Of a DNA stretch of 19,841 nt, positions 1 to 7,471 are shown piece by piece. Origin of the DNA: Candidatus Izemoplasma sp. (GTDB taxonomy: Bacteria; Bacillota_I; Bacilli_A; Izemoplasmatales; Izemoplasmataceae); NCBI GenBank assembly GCA_021736285.1, contig JAIPGE010000006.1, positions 1 to 19,841 of the forward strand, given 5' to 3'. The notes below the pieces were generated by a model. It was not told the DNA's origin. It did not search any database and saw only the letters and a program-made list of their open reading frames with translations. Each line of letters begins with the position of its first letter. The first letter of the stretch is position 1. The position numbers were made by a program, and so were the translations under genes.

Positions 1-252
1 GACTTTTAAGAATGTTCTAAAGCCAATCTGTCCAACGGACTCATATGCTTTATTCGCCGGGGTAAACTCCATAATAGGATGGTTTTTATTTTGTAACCCA
101 AACCCACTAATCCCTTGTCCACGATTAACATAAAAAGCCCATAAAGGAATACCTTTTTTTCCTGCTAAACCTGGTAAAAAATTTGAAAATGTTTGTTTCT
201 TTAAATAATTTTTGATAATAAATGTTCTGCCATTAAACCCATACTCACTCAT
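1..252 (-). CDS. Glycoside phosphorylase-like protein (GH94/GH149/GH161-type, often named cellobiose phosphorylase), N-terminal 84 residues, partial
   Basis: Only the first 84 codons are in the window; the gene continues beyond base 1. The start ATG at 252-250 is preceded by AAGGAG, which lies inside the last codons of the upstream GH30 gene, and only four bases separate the two genes, so they are translationally close and co-transcribed. The protein begins MSEYGFNGRTF and contains FLPGLAGKKGIPLWAFYVNR (residues 34-53), then GQGISGFG and HPIMEF. From memory this resembles the N-terminal beta-sandwich of large proteins annotated as cellobiose phosphorylase in Clostridia-like bacteria. Those proteins phosphorolyse beta-glucosidic bonds in the cytoplasm to give a sugar 1-phosphate. 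No signal peptide is present. The exact GH family and linkage specificity cannot be decided from this fragment; pairing with a GH30 enzyme supports a beta-glucan or beta-glucoside substrate. Confidence 0.55.
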   Translation of the reverse strand, partial: MSEYGFNGRTFIIKNYLKKQTFSNFLPGLAGKKGIPLWAFYVNRGQGISGFGLQNKNHPIMEFTPANKAYESVGQIGFRTFLKV

Positions 253-256
253 GAAA

Positions 257-1570
257 TCACTCCTTTACAAATGTCGAAATACTTCTTGGTGCAAGTACGA
301 TTGTTTTATGTTCTCCATCGATTGTTAAACGCACTCTTTTTTCATCTTCTGTTTCGTTTAAAACAACGGAGATAATCCGATTATCAGGATTAATAAATGA
401 TACAGTTTTTAACGTATCATCGTCTAGTGTGTGAGCGATTCGTTTGGCACCGACTTCAATAAACTTACTAAAATGTCCAATATAATAATATGAACTATTG
501 AAATGAATTTGATCAGTTTCAGTGTCACCAATGATTGGCGCATCACAATAGTTGCCAACATGGTTTGGTCCACCGGTTTCATTTAATACTAAGTTCCAGT
601 CAATATACCCTTCACAGTAATTGTTAAAATCACCAATCATGTTTCGTGCATACCGTTCACCTGTATGCCACTGTCCTAAATGAACGCCACCTTCAATACA
701 TCCTTCTGTAAATAAAATATGTTTGTCAGGATGTAGTTCATGAACTTTACCAAGGTTTTCAAATGCTTCACTCACGTACCAATGTACGCCAGTTCCCCAA
801 ACAAAGTCACGTGCTTTTTTATCAGATAATACTGCATCAGCGCGTTCAACGATAATATCACGGTTATGATCCCATATAATGATATTAATATTAGGATACG
901 CTTTTTTAAGTGTTGGCCCCAAATAATCTTTTACAAAATCCCGTTCTTCTTCCTTTGTATATAGACAGCTGTCCCAAATTTGTTTTGCGGCTGGTTCATT
1001 TTGAACCGTAACAGCAAATATTTGTTTGCCCGCCTTTTTATAATGATCAATAAATTTGACAAAATAATTGGCCCATGTTTGATAATATTCAGGACGCAAT
1101 TTCCCGCCATGATTCATTTCGTTATTTGTTTTCATCCACGGTGGTGGACTCCACGGTGACGCAAGCAATTCTATTTTTCGTCCCGCAACTTTTTCAGCAC
1201 GGTTCAAGAAAGGCAACACATAATCATAATCTCGTGCAATGTCAAAGGATTCTAATGAATCATCATTATCTTCAACATAGGTGTAATTTCCCAATGAGAA
1301 ATCACAACTATGGATTGACACACGACCGAGCGTATAGCCCAAGCCTTCTTTAGGATCAAAGTAGGCCTTTAAAATCCGTTCTTGATTTTGAGGGGATAAT
1401 TTTGAAAATGTGTATCCTGCAGCTTCAGTAAATGCCCCACCAAATCCTAACATTGTTTGAAAAGTCTGGTTCGAATCAACAATTAATTGACTCTCAAATG
1501 TATCGGCATGCGTTTTTGTTTTTGTTATATGTTTGGTTTGATTTTTACTTGTAAGATATTGACTAATCAT
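257..1570 (-). CDS. GH30-family glycosidase (glucosylceramidase/beta-1,6-glucanase-like)
   Basis: A 437-residue retaining glycoside hydrolase of clan GH-A. The N-terminal TMLGFGGAFTEAAG (residues 39-52) and the ASPWSPPPWMKTN segment (137-149) are hallmarks of the GH30 glucosylceramidase group. The predicted acid/base is Glu192 in TVQNEP and the nucleophile Glu289 in ILFTEGC; both are intact. The last 75 or so residues (SVVLNETEDEKRV...) fit the small beta domain packed on the barrel. Length is typical for bacterial members. There is no signal peptide, so it should act in the cytoplasm on imported oligosaccharides or glucosides. The ATG at 1570 has a GAGGAG ribosome site. The gene leads an operon with the phosphorylase-like gene and is preceded by two operator copies at the promoter, which suggests substrate-inducible control. 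GH30 members also include xylanases and fucosidases; the sequence looks most like the glucosidase/beta-1,6-glucanase branch, but specificity is inferred. Confidence 0.9.
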   Translation of the reverse strand: MISQYLTSKNQTKHITKTKTHADTFESQLIVDSNQTFQTMLGFGGAFTEAAGYTFSKLSPQNQERILKAYFDPKEGLGYTLGRVSIHSCDFSLGNYTYVEDNDDSLESFDIARDYDYVLPFLNRAEKVAGRKIELLASPWSPPPWMKTNNEMNHGGKLRPEYYQTWANYFVKFIDHYKKAGKQIFAVTVQNEPAAKQIWDSCLYTKEEERDFVKDYLGPTLKKAYPNINIIIWDHNRDIIVERADAVLSDKKARDFVWGTGVHWYVSEAFENLGKVHELHPDKHILFTEGCIEGGVHLGQWHTGERYARNMIGDFNNYCEGYIDWNLVLNETGGPNHVGNYCDAPIIGDTETDQIHFNSSYYYIGHFSKFIEVGAKRIAHTLDDDTLKTVSFINPDNRIISVVLNETEDEKRVRLTIDGEHKTIVLAPRSISTFVKE

Positions 1571-1604
1571 AGATAAAAACTCCTCTTGAATGAAATGTAA
1601 GCGA

Positions 1605-1670
1605 TTTACTATATCGTTTTCGTAAATAGTATAGCATAGATATTTTAAATTTACTATAGCGTTTTCGTAA
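1605..1670 (-). promoter_or_regulatory. Promoter of the GH30 operon with two 21-bp operator copies
   Basis: On the minus strand an extended -10 element reads TGCTATACT (1636-1628), placing the transcript start near 1621. Two copies of a 21-bp element, differing at one base, lie at 1605-1625 (over the predicted start) and 1650-1670 (over the weak -35 region). On the plus strand they read TTTACTATA, then T or G, then CGTTTTCGTAA. Each has outer TTAC/GTAA inverted halves and a central CGTTTTCG. Centre-to-centre spacing is 45 bp. This arrangement is expected for a repressor, such as a LacI-family sugar regulator, blocking the promoter and possibly looping. The regulator gene is not in the window. 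Confidence 0.65.
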
Positions 1671-1790
1671 TTTTTTATAAAAATGGGTTTCTTACAATTA
1701 ACGAGTCATTAAACAGTCTTTTAATTTCGCTTAAAAAAGGGCCTGATAACGTAATTAAAAAAATTATAATCACAAAAAATTATAAATAAT

Positions 1791-1816
1791 ATTTTTGTTT
1801 GGATACAAACGAAAAT
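1791..1816. repeat. 11-bp inverted repeat, possible operator
   Basis: The left arm 1791-1801 (ATTTTTGTTTG) and right arm 1806-1816 (CAAACGAAAAT) pair at 10 of 11 positions around a four-base GATA spacer. Both flanking genes point away from it, so it cannot be a terminator for either. A transcription-factor site, or an element in the untranslated leader of an upstream hydrogenase transcript, is more likely. It is about 200 bp upstream of the first hydrogenase gene and about 220 bp upstream of the GH30 start codon. Confidence 0.45.
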
Positions 1817-1836
1817 TATCATTATCTTGATTTTAG

Positions 1837-1850
1837 TGTAAGGTCTTACA
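1837..1850. repeat. TGTAAG-N2-CTTACA dyad, possible operator
   Basis: A perfect 6-bp inverted repeat with a two-base spacer, shaped like a site for a small dimeric repressor. It lies about 170 bp upstream of the first hydrogenase gene. A 14-bp dyad can arise by chance in AT-rich DNA, and no promoter was identified next to it, so function is uncertain. Confidence 0.3.
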
Positions 1851-2017
1851 TCATACTACCCCTTATAGTTATTTTACGCTATGAGTGCGCTTTCATCTCA
1901 ATAAAGCGATAAAACGCTAATTAAATAAGTAAAAAAAATAAAGAAATCGTGTGATTATAAAATAGTTTGTTATGCTAATAATGTGAGAAGTGTCAATTAG
2001 GTGAAAGGAGTCAAATA

Positions 2018-2527
2018 ATGACAACTATTGATTTAGATTATAGTACTTTAGATCAAACCAAGCTTGATGATTTGACAGCGTATATCGATTCGCTTGAGCA
2101 CCCTGAAGAATCGTTAATTCATGTGTTACATCGTGCCCAAAAGTTGTTTGGATATATTCCATACAATGTACAATTTTTTGTTGCGAAAACACTGAAGATT
2201 GGGGCAGCACGTGTCAATGGTGTGGTCAGTTTTTATTCATTTTTTAATGAGCAAAAACCTGGTAAATACACGATTAGCGTTTGTATGGGGACAGCCTGTT
2301 ATGTTCGTGGCGCAGAGAAAGTATTACAAAAATTATTAGAAAAACTTGAAATTAATAAAGGCGACGTAACAGAAGATGGCTTATTTAGTGTGAAAGATGT
2401 CAGATGTATTGGGGCTTGTGGATTAGCACCCGTTGTGACTGTCGGCGAAAAAGTTTACGGTCATGCAACAGAAGATATGGCACTAGATATCATTGATAAA
2501 TATCGAGGTGACTTAGATGGCAATTAA
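2018..2527 (+). CDS. hydC: NuoE-like [2Fe-2S] subunit of NAD-linked [FeFe] hydrogenase (HydC)
   Basis: A 169-residue thioredoxin-fold ferredoxin of the NuoE/HydC family. The N-terminal helical part (FGYIPYNVQFFVAKTL, residues 44-59, and GVVSFYSFF, 68-76) is characteristic, and the [2Fe-2S] ligands are Cys89, Cys94, Cys130 and Cys134 (CMGTAC and CIGAC). Length is normal for the family. In the enzyme complex it sits against the NuoF-like flavoprotein encoded two genes downstream and takes part in electron flow between NAD(H) and the hydrogenase subunit in the cytoplasm. The ATG follows AAAGGAG at a good distance. It is the first gene of the four-gene hydrogenase operon and overlaps the next gene by 11 bp. 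NuoE homologues also occur in complex I and formate dehydrogenases; the adjacent H-cluster gene identifies this one as hydrogenase-linked. Confidence 0.92.
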   Translation: MTTIDLDYSTLDQTKLDDLTAYIDSLEHPEESLIHVLHRAQKLFGYIPYNVQFFVAKTLKIGAARVNGVVSFYSFFNEQKPGKYTISVCMGTACYVRGAEKVLQKLLEKLEINKGDVTEDGLFSVKDVRCIGACGLAPVVTVGEKVYGHATEDMALDIIDKYRGDLDGN

Positions 2528-2912
2528 AAGTCTAGATGCACTAAAAGCAAAACAAAAAGAATTCAAAGATCAGGTCTCATTACGCAATGAGGGAACGTCT
2601 TCTTCTGACAGGATTGAAGTATTGGTTGGCCTTGCAACATGTGGCTTTGCCGTAGGCGCCGATGATACATTCATCGCGCTTGAGAAAAAAATCAAAGAAG
2701 ACAACATTAATGCAAAGGTAACACCTGTGGGTTGTATTGGCTATTGTCACAGAGAACCAACTGTTCAAGTTAACATTCCCGGACAACCCCCTATTCTTTA
2801 TGGTGACATCACGGAAGATAAGGTTACCTTACTTGTTGATGTTGTATTAAAGGAACAAAAAATCTTAGAAGAGTTCTATCTTGAAAAAACATTTGATAAG
2901 GCGGTGTTATGA
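2517..2912 (+). CDS. Small thioredoxin-like [2Fe-2S] ferredoxin, separate counterpart of the HydB N-terminal domain
   Basis: A 131-residue protein with a short N-terminal helix (LDALKAKQKEFKDQ) then a thioredoxin-like ferredoxin domain: VGLATCGFAVGA (residues 37-48) and VGCIGYCHREP (71-81), with Cys42, Cys73 and Cys77 as visible cluster ligands. In long HydB or NuoF-type subunits this domain is fused to the N-terminus of the flavoprotein; here it is a separate gene directly before it. It overlaps the preceding gene by 11 bp and shares ATGA with the following gene, so the three are translationally coupled. The likely role is an extra electron-relay centre in the hydrogenase complex. Only three conserved cysteines are seen; from memory the TCG-(I/F)-A-x-GA form with three cysteines is usual in small clostridial relatives, so this is not treated as damage. 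Confidence 0.85.
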   Translation: MAIKSLDALKAKQKEFKDQVSLRNEGTSSSDRIEVLVGLATCGFAVGADDTFIALEKKIKEDNINAKVTPVGCIGYCHREPTVQVNIPGQPPILYGDITEDKVTLLVDVVLKEQKILEEFYLEKTFDKAVL

Positions 2913-4366
2913 TGGATACCGTGGTTAAAGATACATTACAGTACCGCATTGCTTTACGCAATTGTGGGTTAATTAATCCTGAAAACATTGATGATTATAT
3001 TGCCGTTAAAGGGTATGAAGCACTTGCTGTTACATTAGAACAATACACCCCGAAAAAAGTCATTAACATTGTGAAAGAATCTCACTTAAGAGGCCGTGGT
3101 GGTGGTGGGTTCCCAACCGGTATCAAATGGGAATTAACAGCTCGTGAACAAAGCGATGAGAAATATATTATATGTAACGCTGATGAAGGAGATCCTGGTG
3201 CCTTTATGGATCGCTCGATTTTAGAAGGTGACCCACATTCCGTTATTGAAGCAATGATTATTGCTGGTTATGCAATTGGTGCAAGCAAAGGATATGTCTA
3301 TATTCGTGCTGAATACCCGCTTGCGATTGACAGATTAGAAACTGCAATCAAGCAAGCCAAAAGTTATGGTTTTTTAGGAAACAATATCTTTGATAGTAAC
3401 TTCAGTTTTGACTTAGAATTAAAACTTGGTGCTGGCGCCTTTGTCTGTGGTGAAGAAACAGCTCTAATTAATAGTTTACAAGGATTACGTGGTGAACCAA
3501 CAAAAAAACCTCCTTTTCCAAGTGTCAGTGGCTTTAGACAAAAACCAACCAACGTCAACAACGTTGAAACATTTGCGAATATTCCCGCAATTATTTTAAA
3601 AGGATCAGATTGGTTTAATGCAATTGGAACCGACCATTCAAAAGGAACAAAAGTTTTTGCCTTAGCCGGTAAGATTAACAATGTTGGTCTTGTTGAAGTC
3701 CCCATGGGAACAACATTACGGGATATCATCTATGAGATTGGTGGGGGAATTGTTGATGACAAACAATTCAAAGCCGTTCAAACAGGTGGACCAAGTGGTG
3801 GTGTCATTACTGAAGAAAACTTAGATACCCCGATTGATTATGAATCAATTCGTAATATTGGAAGTATGATGGGCAGCGGCGGGATGATTGTCTTAGATGA
3901 AGACGATGATATGGTTGAAATCTCTAAATTCTTTTTAGATTTTACACAAGATGAATCTTGTGGCAAATGTACCCCTTGTCGCATTGGGACCAAACGCTTA
4001 TATGAGATCTTAGAACGGTTAACCAATATGGAAGGATCTCCTGAAGATTTAGATTTACTTGAAGAACTGGCGCAAAATGTTAAAGACAGTTCACTATGTG
4101 GTCTTGGTCAAAGTGCTCCTAATCCTATATTATCAACGATTGATCGCTTTCGTGAAGAATATGAAGCTTATGCCTATAGAACCAAACGTACAACTTACGC
4201 AATTGATGACAACAAATGTATTGGTTGTACGAAATGTTCACGTGTTTGTCCAGTCGATTGTATCACTGGCGAGGTTAAACAAGTACACGTGATTAATGAA
4301 GCCAACTGTATTGCCTGTGGCGCATGTTACAATGCGTGCCCGGTCGATGCAATAATTAAACCTTAG
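2909..4366 (+). CDS. hydB: NuoF-like FMN/NAD(H)-binding subunit of [FeFe] hydrogenase (HydB)
   Basis: A 485-residue flavoprotein. Residues 61-75 (RGRGGGGFPTGIKWE) and 88-97 (ICNADEGDPG) form the FMN/NADH site of the complex I 51-kDa family. GAGAFVCGEETALINSLQG (174-192) is also characteristic. The [4Fe-4S] ligands are Cys351, Cys354, Cys357 and Cys397. A C-terminal extension holds two ferredoxin [4Fe-4S] motifs (Cys437/440/443/447 and Cys467/470/473/477), as in HydB and unlike most complex I NuoF. It lacks the fused N-terminal thioredoxin domain, which is the preceding gene. The family exchanges electrons between NADH, ferredoxin and the catalytic subunit; in trimeric enzymes this allows flavin-based electron bifurcation. 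The start ATG overlaps the upstream stop in ATGA, with AAGGCGG before it; an in-frame ATG one codon later is an alternative. Confidence 0.93.
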   Translation: MMDTVVKDTLQYRIALRNCGLINPENIDDYIAVKGYEALAVTLEQYTPKKVINIVKESHLRGRGGGGFPTGIKWELTAREQSDEKYIICNADEGDPGAFMDRSILEGDPHSVIEAMIIAGYAIGASKGYVYIRAEYPLAIDRLETAIKQAKSYGFLGNNIFDSNFSFDLELKLGAGAFVCGEETALINSLQGLRGEPTKKPPFPSVSGFRQKPTNVNNVETFANIPAIILKGSDWFNAIGTDHSKGTKVFALAGKINNVGLVEVPMGTTLRDIIYEIGGGIVDDKQFKAVQTGGPSGGVITEENLDTPIDYESIRNIGSMMGSGGMIVLDEDDDMVEISKFFLDFTQDESCGKCTPCRIGTKRLYEILERLTNMEGSPEDLDLLEELAQNVKDSSLCGLGQSAPNPILSTIDRFREEYEAYAYRTKRTTYAIDDNKCIGCTKCSRVCPVDCITGEVKQVHVINEANCIACGACYNACPVDAIIKP

Positions 4367-4376
4367 GAGGTCACTA

Positions 4377-6119
4377 ATGAACACACTAAACATACATGTC
4401 AATGGTAGACCAATGATGGTAAAAAAAGGCATCACAGTCTTAGAAGCTTGTCACCAAGCTGGGATTAAAATACCCACCCTCTGCCATTTGAATTTAGAAG
4501 AATATGGCATTGTAAATAAAGTCGCATCATGTCGCATCTGCGTGGTTGAAATTGAAAATCGGGCCACTCTTGTTCCTAGTTGCGCTGAGAAAGTATACGA
4601 AGGGATGCATATCAAATCTGACAGTTTACGGGCAATTAATGCGCGCCGGAATAATTTAGAATTATTGTTATCAAATCATCCTTTTGAATGTTTAACTTGC
4701 ACCAAGAATTTAACCTGTGAATTACAATCACTCGCCGAAGAACTCAACATTCGTGATATTTCTTTTACCGGTAAAAAAATGGATTACCCAATTGATCACT
4801 CAAGTGAAGCAATTGTAAAAGATCCCAATAAATGCGTAATGTGTCGCCGCTGTGAAACAATGTGTAACGATGTCCAAACCGTTGGTGTCTTAAGTGGGTT
4901 AAGACGCGGGTTCGATGCTGTTGTTGCCCCAGCCTTTAACTTAGACATGTTAGAAACATCTTGTACTTACTGTGGCCAATGTGTTGCAGTATGTCCGACC
5001 GGAGCCTTAACAGAACGCAATGATGTCCCAAGAGTATGGAAACGGTTATCAAATAAAAACTACCACATGGTCGTTCAAGTGGCGCCCGCTGTGCGTGTTG
5101 CACTCGGTGAAATGTTTGGGATGGCACCTGGTAGTATTTCGACTGGTAAAATTGTTACCGCATTACGACGCCTTGGCTTTGATGCCGTATTTGATACCAA
5201 CTTTGGTGCGGACTTAACAATTATGGAAGAAGCCAGAGAACTTGTGCACCGGATTGAAGAAGGTGGCACATTGCCAATGTTAACGAGTTGTTGTCCAGCC
5301 TGGGTAAAATTTATTGAACATCAATTTCCTGATATGTTAGATGTGCCATCAACTTGTAAATCACCTCAAACAATGGTTGGTGCAATCGCCAAAACCTACT
5401 ATGCTGAAAAAGTAAATTTACCAAGCAAACAAATAAAAGTTGTTTCAATTATGCCATGTGTTGCGAAAAAGGCAGAAAGTGCACGCCCTGAATTATCAAA
5501 AGAAAACCTACATCATGTTGATTATACTTTGTCAACCCGTGAATTTGGTCATATGATCAAAGAAGCCGGGATTGAATTTGAAGCATTACCAGACGGAGAT
5601 TTTGATAATATCTTAGGGGAATCAACCGGTGCTGCAGCGATATTCGGAACAACAGGTGGCGTCATCGAAGCCGCAACCCGAACTGCTTATGAACTGTTAA
5701 CAGGGGATCCGTTAGAACACATTGACTTTGAAGAATTAAGAGGCCTTGAAGGCGTTCGAGAAGCAACTGTTACAATCGGTGACCTCGATTTAAAAATCGG
5801 CATCGCCCATGGACTTGGCAATGCCCGTAAATTATTAGAAGATATTAAAGCAGGTAAGGCAGATTATCATGCGATTGAAATCATGGCTTGTCCCGGTGGG
5901 TGTATCGGTGGTGGCGGTCAGCCATATCATCACGGTGATATGTCAATTATTAAAGCCCGTCAAAAAGCCATTTATGACATTGATAAAAATACACCACGAC
6001 GTAAAAGTCATGAAAATGAAATGGTCTTAAAACTTTATCAAGATTACCTTGGTGATCCCTACGGTGAAAAAGCACATGACTTATTACATACGTGTTATAC
6101 CAAAGGAGAACGGATTTAA
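4377..6119 (+). CDS. hydA: [FeFe] hydrogenase catalytic subunit (HydA)
   Basis: A 580-residue iron-iron hydrogenase large subunit that reversibly makes H2 from protons. Domains in order: plant-type [2Fe-2S] (Cys36, Cys52, Cys55, Cys69); His-ligated [4Fe-4S] (His101, Cys105, Cys108, Cys114); two [4Fe-4S] clusters (Cys153/156/159/163 and Cys196/199/202/206); then the H-cluster domain with L1 TSCCPAW (303-309), L2 MPCVAKK (359-365) and L3 MACPGGCIGGGG (503-514). The proton-relay cysteine (Cys305) and the cluster ligands (Cys306, Cys361, Cys505, Cys509) are present, so it should be active once matured. The TAGGAGG ribosome site overlaps the stop of hydB. It is the last gene of the operon and is followed by a hairpin terminator. 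Architecture and partners match the multimeric, NAD-linked, probably bifurcating group; no C-terminal [2Fe-2S] extension is seen. Maturases HydEFG are not encoded in this window. Confidence 0.96.
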   Translation: MNTLNIHVNGRPMMVKKGITVLEACHQAGIKIPTLCHLNLEEYGIVNKVASCRICVVEIENRATLVPSCAEKVYEGMHIKSDSLRAINARRNNLELLLSNHPFECLTCTKNLTCELQSLAEELNIRDISFTGKKMDYPIDHSSEAIVKDPNKCVMCRRCETMCNDVQTVGVLSGLRRGFDAVVAPAFNLDMLETSCTYCGQCVAVCPTGALTERNDVPRVWKRLSNKNYHMVVQVAPAVRVALGEMFGMAPGSISTGKIVTALRRLGFDAVFDTNFGADLTIMEEARELVHRIEEGGTLPMLTSCCPAWVKFIEHQFPDMLDVPSTCKSPQTMVGAIAKTYYAEKVNLPSKQIKVVSIMPCVAKKAESARPELSKENLHHVDYTLSTREFGHMIKEAGIEFEALPDGDFDNILGESTGAAAIFGTTGGVIEAATRTAYELLTGDPLEHIDFEELRGLEGVREATVTIGDLDLKIGIAHGLGNARKLLEDIKAGKADYHAIEIMACPGGCIGGGGQPYHHGDMSIIKARQKAIYDIDKNTPRRKSHENEMVLKLYQDYLGDPYGEKAHDLLHTCYTKGERI

Positions 6120-6124
6120 ACATC

Positions 6125-6156
6125 AAAATAGCATATCAGCCGATATGCTATTTTTT
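6125..6156. terminator. Bidirectional rho-independent terminator between hydA and aspartokinase
   Basis: A 13-bp perfect stem (6125-6137 with 6142-6154, core ATAGCATATC/GATATGCTAT), four-base loop AGCC, then a T run on the plus strand. On the minus strand a TTTT also follows the stem, and the stop codon of the convergent aspartokinase gene lies at its edge (6157-6155), so it probably ends both operons. Confidence 0.9.
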
Positions 6157-7471
6157 AATTGAAAAATGTTTGGTAGATTGTTTGTATCGCTGTTTTATAA
6201 TCGGTGTGATCAACGCCAACAATGACACTCAATTCTGTCGATGATTGGGCAATAACTTTAATATTTATGTTAGCTTCTCCCAATTGTCCAAATAACTGCC
6301 CAGCAACACCGGGAGTCCTAGCCATATGTTTTCCAACAACGGCTATCAATGCCAGATCTTCTTCAATATCAATTGTGTCAATCCCTTCAATATCGTTGAG
6401 TTGACTTAATATTGTAAATTTTACATCATCAACTTGATCATGACGCACAATCACACTAAAAGAATCAATTCCACTCGGCATATGTTCAATTTCAACATGG
6501 TGTTGCATAAAAACAGTGATAATTGCTTGTAATGTCTTCGTTTTTGAATAGTCACCATCTTTTGTAATATTAAAAATAGTGAAATCTTGTTTGCCTGAAA
6601 TTGCTGTTACAATCTGCTTCTCCAATGTGTCTTGATTGGATATCACCGTTCCTATAGCAGTTGGGTTTATTGTATTTTTAATGATAATCGGGATATCTTT
6701 TTTCGCAACTGGGGTAATTGCTTCTTGGTGAAATAATTTTGCGCCGCGGTATGCCAACTCTTTTATTTCATTATAACTTAAATTCGTAATAATTTGCGCA
6801 TTAGGGACAATTGATGGATCGGTTACATAGACACCATCAACGTCAGTAAAATTCTCGTAGGCAGAAGCATTAAGCGCATAAGCGATAATGCTGGCGGTTG
6901 TATCACTGCCCCCACGTGATAAAAGGGTAACATGATGATTTGGTGTTGTGGCATAAAATCCTGGCATGACAATCCCTTTATCTATATCAATACTTTGCAT
7001 AACATCTTCGGTTTGATCATAATCAAACTGTTTGTCATAATTTACAAATAGATGATTGTAGGCATCAACAAATGTATATCCTAGATAATCACTCATCAGT
7101 TTGGCATTTAAATATTCACCACGACTAACTAGCCAATCTCGACTCACTGTTTCTTTTTTTAATGTGTTTTTTAATGCTTCAAAATAACGGTCAATATCAA
7201 TCGTTAGATTAAGATTGTCTTTGATTTCAGAAAAACGCTTATGAACTTGTTTGAGCAATGTGGTATAGTCGCTATTATATTTTTTATGTTCATAGATTAA
7301 ATATAATAAATCGGTTACTTTTGTGGTCATTGTGTCTGTCTTCCCTGGCGCACTCACAACCACAACCTTGCGATTTGAATCAATATCAATGATGCGTTTA
7401 ACTTGTTGGTAATGTTGACTAGATGCGACGGATGATCCGCCAAATTTACAAACAACTAATTTGTCATTCAT
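6155..7471 (-). CDS. thrD: Aspartate kinase (class III, YclM/ThrD-like)
   Basis: Phosphorylates L-aspartate with ATP, the first step towards threonine, methionine, lysine and isoleucine. With ATG at 7471 the protein has 438 residues. CKFGGSSVAS (8-17) is the kinase signature near the N-terminus, ENFTDVDGVYVTDPS is the nucleotide-site loop, and the C-terminal part (from about residue 310, with IEHMPSGIDSFSVIVR and ALIAVVGKHM) forms two ACT domains for allosteric feedback. From memory FHQEAITPV and HMPSGID are close to the Bacillus YclM (ThrD) type, which responds to lysine plus threonine. I chose ATG 7471 because AAAAGGG lies about ten bases upstream; a TTG six bases earlier is too close to that site. 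It overlaps the end of asd by 8 bp and is the last gene of the operon. It is not fused to a homoserine dehydrogenase. Confidence 0.93.
   Translation of the reverse strand: MNDKLVVCKFGGSSVASSQHYQQVKRIIDIDSNRKVVVVSAPGKTDTMTTKVTDLLYLIYEHKKYNSDYTTLLKQVHKRFSEIKDNLNLTIDIDRYFEALKNTLKKETVSRDWLVSRGEYLNAKLMSDYLGYTFVDAYNHLFVNYDKQFDYDQTEDVMQSIDIDKGIVMPGFYATTPNHHVTLLSRGGSDTTASIIAYALNASAYENFTDVDGVYVTDPSIVPNAQIITNLSYNEIKELAYRGAKLFHQEAITPVAKKDIPIIIKNTINPTAIGTVISNQDTLEKQIVTAISGKQDFTIFNITKDGDYSKTKTLQAIITVFMQHHVEIEHMPSGIDSFSVIVRHDQVDDVKFTILSQLNDIEGIDTIDIEEDLALIAVVGKHMARTPGVAGQLFGQLGEANINIKVIAQSSTELSVIVGVDHTDYKTAIQTIYQTFFN

Larger units (their letters stand above)
1671..2017. other. Intergenic region between GH30 and hydrogenase operons; no gene, several dyad repeats
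   Basis: With the operator region before it this makes a 447-bp gap between divergent genes. I see no credible coding sequence: reading frames are short and lack ribosome sites. It is very AT-rich and holds an 11-bp inverted repeat (1791-1816), a TGTAAG/CTTACA dyad (1837-1850) and a CGCTTT/AAAGCG dyad with a nine-base loop (1888-1908). The hydrogenase promoter should lie at its right end. TGCTAATAAT at 1973-1982 is a possible extended -10, but I found no convincing -35, so the promoter is not called as a feature. Confidence 0.6.

Noticed and set aside
1888..1908. CGCTTT/AAAGCG hairpin in the intergenic region as a small RNA or terminator
   Set aside because: The stem is 6 bp with a nine-base loop and has no T run or promoter; it is weak evidence for a separate element.
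1951..1985. Possible Rex (redox) site before the hydrogenase operon, TTGTTA...TAATAA
   Set aside because: The spacing is three bases rather than the four or more in the TTGTTAA-N4-TTAACAA pattern and the halves do not match well.
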